Positions 24,801 to 36,800 of a DNA stretch of 64,000 nt are shown here, in pieces. Each line of letters begins with the position of its first letter. The stretch's first letter is position 1. Location of the stretch: the NCBI RefSeq assembly GCF_030867095.1, contig NC_081828.1, positions 210,310,978 through 210,374,977 on the forward strand, given 5' to 3'. Origin of the DNA: Alligator mississippiensis (taxonomy: Eukaryota; Chordata; Crocodylia; Alligatoridae). Under the pieces are notes generated by a model, which did not search any database, was not told the origin of the DNA, and saw nothing but the letters and a program-made list of their open reading frames with translations. The translations under genes and the position numbers were made by a program.

Positions 24801-27800
24801 CCCAGGTCATTTTGGGAACCAGACCAGTACTTCCCAATGCCTCGTCAGAGAGGAGGACCTATTCACCAGGGGGCTAGTTGCTCTGCCTCTCTGATAACTT
24901 GAGATTGATACTGGATTTCAAACCTAATATTTGCTGTTGATCAAAGGCCTTGTAGCTTTTTTTTATACCTAACCCAACTTATACATTTATACAACTTATA
25001 CAACTGTAACACAACTTATACATTTAAAATAGTTAGGAATTAAGTGGGCATTGAAAATACCAGCTTGGGAGTCAAACGTCCTTATCATTTCATTAACTAC
25101 AGAACTCCTCTGACATTATCCCCGTGTGTAGCAGCTAATACAGGATGACATGGGTTTTTTTTGTTATTTTGCCCTGTTTCAGTGATCCCTGCAGGGCTCG
25201 GTTTTCAAAAGATTTTCAATGAGTGTGACATTTGTGACCAGGTTTCAGTGTGAAACCGGGTCACAGACAGAGCTGCCTAAAGTGCATCGCTTTTGAAAAT
25301 CTTGCCTCAGCTCCAGGTGCTTTGAAAACGCAGGTCCCATCCCCGTGTTCATTGCCAGGCGCTCTGATCCACCTTTATTTGCTTTCCGACCGGACTGATT
25401 ACTTTGCACGTTGCACTTGGATTCATTTCTGCGGCAGCAATCAGAACTGTCCAAGGCTGAAGGCAGTGATTCAGGGAATTAAGTCTGGGGCACAGGGAAA
25501 ACAGAGAGAGGGGGTGAAAAGACTGGGTCTGCGTGGCAGTCCCGACACTAGCCACGTGTCCTGACACTAGCCACATTTGCTTCCTGACCTCAGTAGAGCT
25601 GTGGCTGGGCTGTTTCGGGGCAGGCAAGCTGGCTGTGAAAAACTGCCCAGCACATGGAGTGGTCTGAAGCCACGATGCAGGAGGAGAGAGCGGGTGGCCT
25701 CACCCTCTCCGTCCTTAGAGAGGTCCATCGTTCCCAGCAGCAGGTTACCCCGCTGGCCCATTCAGAGGATGCGGAGCCACGGTCCAGTTGTCTTAGGGGA
25801 GAACCTGGCAGGACAGGCGCTGCGCTCGGCTGTGGTAGGAAGGACGTGCCTTTCCTCTTTTCAAATACAGGCTACAAATCAAGGGGCTGGCCTCTGAATT
25901 GACCCTGGGTTTTGTACCCAGGGGATGGGAAAAGAGGAAACGCACGTCCTTCCTATCACAGCCGAGGTCTGGCTCCATTTGAGGTGGGGCATGAAAACAG
26001 GGTCAAGCTGGTTTATCTAGGCCCCCACAAAACTCCAGCTGGCTCCCACACGCCACACACAGCACAGGGATTTTTTGTTTTTCCGCTTGGGAGGGAGCCA
26101 GGTCAGCCAGGAGCTGCGCTGTGAACTGCAGCGGTCCGGTCCGCAGGCCTGGCACTCTGCATTTTGCGACTCTCCGCTCAGCAGCAACGCAGCGCCTCTA
26201 TTGTGTCGGCCGCTGATCGTATCCCACTGGCTCCTGTGCGTGGGAAGGAATAGAAAAATAACTCATTGAATGGTCTCTGGGCTTTGTCTTCCTAGACAGG
26301 GAAATCAGAGAGAGGTTATGCTGAACCTTAGATAGCAGCTCCAAGGTTTATACGACAGAGGCTCCGTTCCAGTGCCAGCGCTTCCAGATGTTGAAGGGGA
26401 GGAAGTGTCTCAGCAAATAACCAGACACCTTTTTATCTTCCACTTTTTTTTGCACCTTTTTCCCTTATCTTCAAAGCACTCTACAAATGAATGGAGTAGG
26501 GAGAAGTGAAAGCAAGGCTCCGAGTTTATGGCTGGCTCTTGTTGTTTAACCGTGGCCAAATCACCTAGGCCTGTGTATACTAAAACAGTGCACTAGTTTA
26601 ATTAAAACAGGTTTTTAAATTAATTGTGTTAAACCAGCGGGAATCCCTAGTGTGGGCTCACTTCAGCCAGTCTGATCCCCCTGCTTGAAGTAGGTTAGCT
26701 TAATTCGGTAAGGCTCAGCCTGCACGAGCAAAGCATCCTGCTTGGCTGGTTGAAAATATTCCGCTGATCCCATTTTAGGGCTCTCCATCAAAAAGCTGAA
26801 CACCCTGGAAATGGCAAAGTGTTGCCAGGTTCAGAAATGCCCCGGCATGGGGGACTCATGCCACCATCTCCCACTGTGGGATGGACACCTCCGCAGAGCT
26901 GCGCCTCCCAAGAGCCACCGTGATGCACCGCGACGGCTCTCAGAGGCGAGCGGGTGCCTCAGCTATGGTCTGAGTGCTGAAACTTTTGTGTTGTTGGAGA
27001 AAACCCTCGCTGCAGATTTGAATTTTGGTTTTTTAGAGCAATTTTCTCCCCACTCAGCTCCAGCACATTTCTTTAATGGAGCCGATTTAGAAAGTGACCG
27101 ACAGAGGCAAGATAAACTGACACGGCATTTGCTTATATCGACGTCTAGATCAATTTTAAGCAGATTTAGTTGAAGCAGGACAGCTTTCCTAGTATTGATA
27201 AAACGCTGGCCTCTCTACGCCTCTGCCTGTCTTTTCTGAAGTATGAGAAGGTGCTTAACAACCGAGGCTGCGCGAGGATTAATATGTCAAGGGATGTAAA
27301 GCATTTTACAAGCTTCAGCAGGAAGAGTTCTGCGGGTCCCGCCTATTATATCAGGCACGGCCAGCTTACTTCTGCATTTTATTTTGAATTCAGTCAGAAA
27401 TTTGCTGATTCCAACTTCCAGCCAGATAAAGAAAACGCTTCTATATTATCAGAAAACTGTTGCCTTCAGTGTTGAGTTACTAGAGGATGTCCAGCAATTC
27501 CTTTAAAATGTTTCTGCGGGGGTGGCTGACTTCACTGCATCATGTTTTTGGTGAGATGGAAGATTTGAGTCTCCAGGGCATCAGTCCAGCCAAAAGTACT
27601 GACAGCAGAAGAGAAAAGATGTCACAGGATCCCATCTATGCTCTTCATAAGCCAAGGAATGAAAACTGTGAATTTAATAATGCAATGCCATCAGTCAGTC
27701 CCAGCAACCTGCATACCAGCTACCGCCGGTCTACTGGGATAACTTACTGGCAGGGACAGTTTCTTAGGAATTTCTGACATACCGCGGGACATTTTTGTGT

Positions 27801-30800
27801 CGCTGAAAAAATGCATGCTTGTGGGGATGTTATGTGAGGCTCCTGACAGCTGTCAAAACTGGCAGTCTGATGGATATGAATAGCTCTCATCAAAGCTGCT
27901 CAACCCCCAGAACAAGATCTTTCACATACAAACCTGCCAGGTGTTTGGTTAGTTGTTTCATTTTAAACCAGATCACTGCATGCCCCAGACTGTTTTTCTG
28001 CGGGCAGTGTGCTGACAGGTATCATGCCATGGGGAATAGGGCTCTATGTGGAGTCAGGTAGGTCACATATGTCAGGAAATGATCAGGCAGCAGCTTTAAA
28101 ACAAAAGTAAGCCATTTTTTAATTAACAATATTAACTGGAGGAACTCATTGCCCTAAGAGGTTGTTGAAAGCCAACAGAATAACCAGATTCAAAAAGAAT
28201 TAGACAAATTCATGGAAGATAGGCCCAGCAGGGGCTGTTAAACATAGTATTCAGGGATGTAACTCATTGCGGGGAACTAGGAGGGGATGGATCACTCTGC
28301 ACATGCCTTGTTTCTGATAGTCTTCCTCTAAAGCATCTGCCACTTGCTGTGCTCGGAGACATGCCTCTCTGGCTGAGATCAAGTGCACGCTAAAGTCAGT
28401 GCTTAGGAACGCTTTACAAACTACATACTAATGTGGTTCCCGTGCATGGGAGCTTATCTGTTTCATAAGCATAGCATCACATGCAAATTTCTTAATTACT
28501 TGGTAGATTGCATGAATAACTAAATGATTACGAGTGCTTTAACATCACACAACTATGTACCTTGTGGCTAAGTACAGACAGTCACAAAGCCCGAGGCAGA
28601 ATCGATCCAGTTTTTGCAGGTTTCTATAAGCTGCGAAGAATAAATCGGGAAGGAGCAGAACACATGTTCTCCCATCGGTGGGGGGGGGAGCCACAGGGAT
28701 GCCTGCACTGGCCCAAGCCAGCAGGCGGGAGGCGCTCCTGCACACTTCCCAGCTTGCCGGACACTGCTGAAGGTGGCTGAGCACAGCTGATGGCTGCTAG
28801 GCACGTGCCTCCCTCACTGTGATGGACAGCCAGCACAGACTGTCCCCAGCCCATCCCTACCAGCTGCCCATGGCAGCGGGAGGGGAGGGGAGAATGGAGG
28901 CCGCTATGCACATCCCGGCTCCCCCCGACCCAGCCAGAGTCACCAGTGGGGCGGTTGCCACTGCGGTTTTCTTCCCTCTCCAGCCCCAGTCCTGCTGTCT
29001 GCACCAATACTGCTCGGGAAGGGACAGGATGCCGAGGAGGCCAGGCAGGCCCAACCACAGCCCCCCGGCGGGTGCAGAGGGAACCCACCCTTGCCTGGTG
29101 GGGCGCCTCCAATTTCATTTTTGCCCAGGGCCCCAATCTTAATCCACTGCTGCTGCTCGCCCTGTAAGGGGGAAGCCGCAAAGCATCTTGGGATGCTGGG
29201 GGACTGTGACTTAACTTGAGTCAGGAGGGGATCTGGCACAGAAGTTCGATAGACCGGTCTAGCTGAAACTGGTTAAATCTGATGCTGCATCCATCCAGGT
29301 CTATCTTAAACCAGGTTTCGTCACTTTGAAACTGGTGTGCGCTGAACTTCTGGTTTAGACTGGTTTCCGATCACTTATACCGGTTTACATTTCATTTCTG
29401 TCCCTCACCTGTGTGGCTATCATAAGCAGTGTCCTGTTTCTTTCACGACTCTACCATACCATGTAAACATTTTAATTTTAACATTTTTCTAACAAAGCAT
29501 TTAATGTATTCCTATCAGTGTAACTGCCGATGCATTCTCCACAGGAGGGCACTCTGTTAAGCAGATCTGTGGCCCTGGGAGATGGCCTAAGGTTACCAGG
29601 CGGGATGGACCTTTGGTCTGTCCCAGTAGGAGCGTTCCTATGTCATTTGTACTAGGGCCAAATTCAGAAGCAGGGTATCAGGGGCAGAGGTTAGCCACAC
29701 ACTAATAAATTCTTGTGGCTTTAAAAGTAAATCTGTGGAAAGCTAAACAGAAACCACAGCACTGAGTATGATCTTGCATTATACATAGAAAAGAAATCTT
29801 GAATTATACATAATGGTAATGCTCAAGATTCCTGTAGAAGTCACTTGAATCTAAGATGATCCCACAGAAAAAAAAGCACTTTATACCGTGAAGCTTTGGC
29901 AGTACAGGCCGGTGTGTGGAAAGCAGCTGGTTGCAAAGATCAGGATCATTTCAGCTTTCAGCCCTGAGCTGTCCATTACCTCTGGGGCTGCTGAAAGCAA
30001 CTGAATTGCCCTGTTGAACAAAAAGAGCGGCATTAATACTAGTTGTACCCAGTGGGTCGTGTTCATTGTCAAATATACGCTGTCTGACTGCAGCGTCCTA
30101 GCTGGCGCTGCAGCCCTGTGATTAGACAGTGTCTGTTATCTGTTCTTGACAGCATGCCAGACAGATCTTGCTGAGCTTGGGTAGAAAGGCAGCTGGATAG
30201 AAACTGATCTCTATCTTGACATACGGCTTTATATGCAAATATGGCGGTCAGCTATGTGTGGATAAAATTCTCATTTACATTTCCTGGCAGTAAGTGGAAA
30301 AGGTTCCTTGGGCCACGGAGAGGGAATTAGAATAAATCAGTATAGCTGAAGAGCGCATGGCACTGGTTGCTCGTTCATAGGATGGGAACTTTCCCTGGTG
30401 TTTCAAGCAGGAGGTTTGGATCCTAGGGATGCCTGCGTTTCTCCCCCCATCTCTGACTTGCTGTAGGATCATAGCAAATCACTTTACTTCTCTGTCTCTC
30501 AGTGGGTTTTACAGGTTTGGAGAGTCAGACCCTTTAGAGTAAGTTCAAAAACCTGCAAGCAGACAGAGGACTCGTTCCTCCTTCTGCCGGGATCCCCATT
30601 CATCCATGATCTGTTTTTCAGGGTGCCTCTAATACAGGGGCGGGCAATTATTTCAGGTGGAGAGCCGCTTAATGAGTTTTGGCAAGCTGTCAAGGGCTGC
30701 AAAGGTTATCCTTTCCCTTGACAGGTGCCCCACCCCCTGGATACCATCTCGGGACTGGAAGTCCCACCCCCTAAGCATCACCTTTGCCACCAGAAGTTCC

Positions 30801-33800
30801 TCTCCTTGCCTCGTGGAAGTATGCCTTTTGGGAAGGGGGTTTGCCAGCTTGGAACCAGAAAAAAAGCAAATTATATACTAAAGAATCAAACATCCACAAT
30901 AACATTTAAATTTTATTTCAAAAAATATTTTGTCCTGATTTGTGTGTGTTTGTGTGGTGTATATAGAGATGATTGCATAATAGCTCAAAATGAGGTCTTA
31001 CTTCTGTATATTGAGGGCAGTGCAGAAGCACGTGGCGGGTATGTAGGGGTGGGTATGGGGTTTGTGGGGTGATATGGAGGTGTGTGTGGGGGTATGTGTG
31101 GATGTGGGTGGGTGGGTATGGGGTTTGTGGGGGGGCTGTGCAGTGTGTGGAGGGGGAAGGGGTTTGTGGGTACGTATGTGTGGTGGGGTGTGTGTGTGTA
31201 GCAGTGAGCAGGACTCCCCTGAGGTGTGGGGGGTGTGGGTCAGGGTGTGGGTGGGTGCAGTGTTTGTGGGGTGTGTGATTGTGTGGGGGAGAGTTTGTGG
31301 GTATGGTGGGGTGTGCATAGGAACCCTCCACATGCCCCCTTGAGCTGGTCAGCAACCCCCCACCCCCGCAACAGCCCAGAGCCCATGTGCCCTGCAGCAC
31401 CTCCCTGCCACCGCCAACAGTGCACAGCCCCAGGGTGCCCTGCTCGCACAGAATGCAAAAGATTGAGTTCAAACCCCATTCTTTTCCACATTTCCTATGT
31501 GGCCTGGGCTGGGGAAATCTCTCTCTAGGGGAGGCATCAGTTTCTGTTTGTAACATGGCATCACAATTCCTCTTTTTGTCCTTCTAGTTTGGAACCCAAA
31601 GTCTTTGGGATTGCCAGTATCTTTCACAGGGTGTGCTTCTACCCGCACTTGAGCCCCAAACCCGACTGAAGCCTTTCGTTGTTTCTGCAATACCAGTCGT
31701 GATTAGTTATACATATAAAACAGAATTAGAGTACGCTATGTAAACATAAATCACTATTGGTTATCATCGAGGTGGGTGCTGGACAAATAGCAAAGCCAGG
31801 TGGCCTGGGATATTAAGATCAGTTTAATGATTTATAGAAAGACTTGAACAAATTACACCGTTTCGGTTTGTTTTCTTAGCTACATCAGAATCTCTCTCTC
31901 GTCTTTCTCGGGAAAGAGATTTTCACAGACCTTTCTTGTCCGAGAGTGGTGGGAACCTCAGTAAAAGATTGGAAAGTGGTTCAAATTCCAGTGTTGAAAA
32001 ACTCATTGCACCCCTTGAGAGGGGAAGTCAGAGGAACCACTTATGGAAGCGTGAGTTGCACGTACAGAGGAGAAGGATCTTGCTTCAACTGTGGCAAGCC
32101 CGTGCTGCGGCACTGGCCAATTCTTGTGATTGTTGGAGCTTTTTCTTAAAGCTCCCGCCTCTTTGGTTGAAGGGCAGTTTCTTGTTGTTCTGGGTTGAAG
32201 GGAAAAGCTTGGAAGTGACACTTTAAGGCTCCCTAAAGCATCACTGAATTGCAGGGTAATGAAGAAAGCCCCAAGACTGTATTAGTGTCGCTTTAGATTG
32301 CCATGATTTAAAGGTCAAGCTCATGATGATTTTTGTGAACCTGATGCTTGAGCTGTGAATGTTTTGTGTTGGCATTTCTGGCCTGAAAAAAGGGGCTGAG
32401 TAAAGAGAAGACTAGGGAAAGGCAAGGCGCACATGACAGATTGGGGGAATTCAGTGGTGGGTTAAAGCATTGATCCTATTTTTCATGCCGTTTAAGTTGC
32501 CTCGGATCAGGAGAAATTCCATGCATTTCAGTGGAGTCACACTGGTGGTAAGTTAGTGTGGGTAGATCTCATTTAAGGAGGATAATGACCAGTCACAGAC
32601 ATGGTAGCTTCAGAGCATATGATGCATTTGCAGGTCATTGGAAACGTTGAACTGAATTTAGCCTGTTGAATTGGTGTCCAGAGGCCAGAGCTACACAAGC
32701 CTCTGTTAGCTGTGATTCATGATTGGGGTTTTATGTAAAGCACCCCTTCAGCAGACAGTAACATCCAGGAAGCATGGTGTAAACTCTCTGGGCTCCATCC
32801 TGCTCGGAGTGACGCCCATGCACCAACTCAACCTGCAAGGGGATTGCACGGGGTAGAGCAGATGGGTCTCTGTCTCCCATCCATGTTTCCTCTGTTCTAA
32901 GAGTCCTTCCATCTTCTTCCTTAGTGGTTTTCTGATGCCTGCTTCTGGCTAGCTGGTTTTTGCATGTCACTGTATGCAGTATTTGCGAAGTTGGGGTTAG
33001 TCCTGGCTCTTCCTGGGCACTAGGCTCACTGCTGTGTATAATGCATTTGCATTGAGTCTGGCTCCCAAATTTCCAAGGGCACCAAAGAGATACAACTTGG
33101 AAAGAGACCATTTTCTTTGCCTTCAGTGCTCCTGTCTGTACAGAGGAATACAGGGTACTCTTGGAGCTATATAAAGCTTTAAAAAAAAACACATCCATCC
33201 TTAGCCCATCATTTACCGTTTCCATGCCCACAAACCCTCTTTTGCTTGCTTGCTTAATTAGTTAATTTGCTAACCTGCAGCTTCCTAACAGTAGCCATTC
33301 CCTTGCTTTGAGGATGAGGTCTCATTTCCTTGCTTTGAGGATGAGGACCACAGATGAGGTCTCAGAGTCACAAATCCAACAGAAATCTGTTATCCAGCAA
33401 CCCTCCTCTCAGGAAGGCCGTGACCTTTTAGCAGGTAATGGGATGCAGGTAAATGGTCACAGATGGAGCTGAACCGCGCTTCGCCGGGTGGCCTGTTCCA
33501 GCTGTAGAGCAGTGGTTCAATCGTTTTAAACTCAAGGCACCTTCAGAAAACGCCAGCTGGTAGCTTGCACTCATTTTTTAACGATGGAAAACTAGAGCAG
33601 TTCTTCTGTTGCAAAGAACTCAGGAAGCCCACAGCAGGTCCGCATGTCTTTGACATGCTGGATTCCCATTGGAAATCTCTGGGGTTATCTTGGGAATCAT
33701 GTGCAGGTATTTGCACACCTAACAGTGCTAATATTGCACAGCACCCCGTAGCTGGGGGTCTGCTCAAGTCACGATCCCGCTGAACCGCGAAATCCGGGAT

Positions 33801-36800
33801 TGTCTGTGAAATCAACTTTAAAAAAAGTAACAAAAAATAAAATACTGGCTCCCCAGTGATCCTTGCTACCACTGCAGCCCAACCTCGCAGCTCACCCCAG
33901 GGGGGAGGCACCAGCTGGAGGGGTAGCATGAAGGGCAGCAGGGATGATGATGGCCACCCCTTGTCCTTCCTCCTCCCTCTGGGGCCTCCCCGCTAATCAG
34001 CACCGAGGGGCCGGGCTGGCGGAGCACGTCTGGGAAATATCTGCAGAATTTGCTTTTTAAGCTGCGACCAACCTGCAAAAATTGTTTAGTTTGACCACAA
34101 TTTAAGTGGGTCCTTACCTCTAACACCCTTAAAAGGCTCTCGTGGCACCCTGGTGGAGAATCGCTGCAGGATAGAAACAAATTCAACAAGGCACCCCAGA
34201 AACGGTCTGGACTCCACAGCTACGAGCTGAAACTCAAAACAAACCCTTCTGTTGGCTTTGGGTAGTCACAGATTTCTTTGAGACTAATTTTCCAGGGTTT
34301 GTTCTGGCAGCTCAGTCACCTAGGAAGAAACGGACCTCTATAAACTGCTTATGCGCCCTCATGAATCTTTGAAAATTGTGCACCATGCACAGAGCTTACA
34401 CATTTGCTGGGTTTATTCTGCACGGTGCTTTTGCAGTCAGCTTGGTTTGAATGACCGCAGCACATAAAGTGAAATCGTACCTACCTTAAACAGCAAACGA
34501 AAATTAAATCAGAACGCCTGCAAATCCCAAAGGGCAGTTTTCTCCTTCCTCTGGTCGTTCTTCCTCTCTCTCTCTGTATATATGTGGTTATATATGCATA
34601 CATATTTATATGCATACGCACACATATGTGTGTGTGTTGTATGTGTGTGCGCAGAAAATTTTAGATATATGTAAAGTTTTCTGCCTTTCCATTCATAGTG
34701 TCTGATGAAGTGGGCTGTCACCTATGCAAGCGCATGTCCCTCTAAACCAGTTAGGCTCTGAAGTGCCACCCTGCCCTCTCTCCAGTTAACTAATGGCAAT
34801 ACTTTTTGCACTTGTATCCTACTTTCCATCTAAGGATCTCTAAGTAGTACAACACTGTGCAATGCCTGGAAATATTTTTCTTGCCATTTTAAGGAGGAAT
34901 AAACAGAGGCGTGAAGTTTTTCAAGATTCGCTTCCTGAAATTTGGCACCTAAACAAATGGCTTGAATTTTGAAAGTACTCCCAAGTACTCCCAGATCCCA
35001 TAGACGCCAGCGGGATTTCTTATGTGAGGTTACTCCTGTAGGTGAGGCTTCACAGGATGGTGACTGCTCAGTGTTTCCTCACTGCATCAGGAGCACACAA
35101 CTCTTTCTTCAGAGGTACCGGGTACTCTCCATACCTCACTACAGCAAAGGGAGACACAGTTAGTAGCAGCAATTTTACCATTTCAGTTAATGATTGAATT
35201 CTGCTGGTGTGAACCCTTCTGCGCCTGATGCGTCTCTCGGCAGTCAGATCCGCCTTCATTCATCCCTTCGAATGCGTATATGTGACCTGGGAGCCCCATG
35301 AAAGGAAAGAGAGGCTCAATATATGATAGATGCAGTCCCTGTAATGATCTGGGCAGGCTTCGTTGGACCCTGCCTTGGATAATTAAGTCTAGAGCAGAGG
35401 TTCTGAACCTTTTGCAGTTGACGTACCCCTTGGTCTCAGAGTGAGACTTCCCTTTCAATGGGAAATTAAATTTTTTTTAGTCCCTTCGACCTGTGTTAGG
35501 TAAGGTATGAAATATATCTCCTGTACCCCCTGATGAGGCTTCACGTACCCGCTGGGGGTACATGTACCCCCTAGTTCAGAACTGCTGCTCTAGAGCTTTA
35601 TGAAACCTAATATGAGGTTTCCAGCCCCACGTGCTTCTGTATCTGTGTGTGTTTCGATTTGCTTGAATATGGACTCTGGCATGAGTTTAGCTGCTTCTTG
35701 GGCCATATTTGCTCAGGCGTGGTTTGTATTTGAACTGTGGGACATGGAGTCATATCCGTCCTCAGAGTTGAGACTGGAGTAGCTTGTGTGTGATGATGAG
35801 GACAGTGTCTGACCCTGCTGTGCTGATCCAATGTGCCTGACTCCTTTTTAGCTTTATTCTTCTTGAACTAATGAGTGTGTGGACCCTAATTTTCCTCCCA
35901 CGTGCACAATTTATTCCCCAATTTCTGATGTTAATGATCATTACGCATAGAGAATGTCTAGCTATGTGTAATAGCTGAAGGTCTCAGGGCACTTTCCAAA
36001 GCAGGGAAAGGTTTTCTATTTTCTCCACTTTACAGAGGACGTACCAAAAGCAGAGAGGGCGCTTGTGCACGTTATTGGGTTTCTGGAGCCACAAAAGGGA
36101 GCATTGATTTGAGGGGCCTTTTTTGGCTCTTCAGCCTGAGACATCTGATCAAGTATAATGTTCCCAATTGCATCTGATCTCTGAAGATCAGGACCCAGAG
36201 CAGTGTTTGACGTTTCTAAATCTTGGTCTTGGTGGCCTGTCTGCTAGAAGTCAAGCCAGCCGCAAAGTTTGGAATTGAACCCAAATCTCCTGACAGTCAG
36301 TCCTGTGTTTGCAATATGAGACCTTCCAGTGTTAGTCCTATTTATTTGCTAAAAAAGGGGTAGATATTCAGCAGAAAAAAGGGATGGTTCCCTTCCTGAG
36401 ACTGCTGTTCCCACCACTGACCTTGCTTTTGTACAAGAGGTGGGGAAGAAAATCCCCCAGACATAGCAGGGAGTGGTTGTAGGAAAAGGGAAAAAAAAAA
36501 GCTACTGGTTAGTCTCTGAGCAGAGATAAGACCGACTAACCCCTCACTGATAACCGGCGCCTCTTTGTTTCTACAGTCTCCATTGAAGATATTCGGGATG
36601 TGAGGCCCGGTCACAAAACAGAGGGGATGGAAAAGTATGCCCAGGATGTCCCGGAGAATCGCTGTTTCTCTATCATCTTCAAAGACCAGCGGAAAAACCT
36701 GGACCTCATCGCCAGTTCAGAAAGCGACGCCAACCACTGGACCGCCGGCCTGAAGAAAATCATAACCCACAGCAGCTCCATGAACCAGAAGCAGAAACTC

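Larger units (their letters stand above)
21660..36576 (+). other. PLCD1: PLCD1 intron 2 (largest intron)
   Basis: 14.9 kb, donor GTAAGT, acceptor TTTCTACAG. No internal exon was recognised. It holds at least four hAT-type elements, CR1 3' ends, two strong inverted repeats (22935-23049 and 25825-25966) and a G-rich GT minisatellite (31031-31318). A short local duplication of ccttgctttgaggatgagg lies at 33301-33347. The remainder looks like unique intron sequence. Confidence 0.85.

Noticed and set aside
28624..29181. 185-codon open frame on the minus strand
   Set aside because: It lies within a GC-rich hAT-like element, with similar-length open frames in other frames and no domain. Explained by composition.
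30918..31556. 212-codon His/Pro/Thr-rich open frame on the minus strand
   Set aside because: A direct product of the GT minisatellite, which has no stop codons in that frame.
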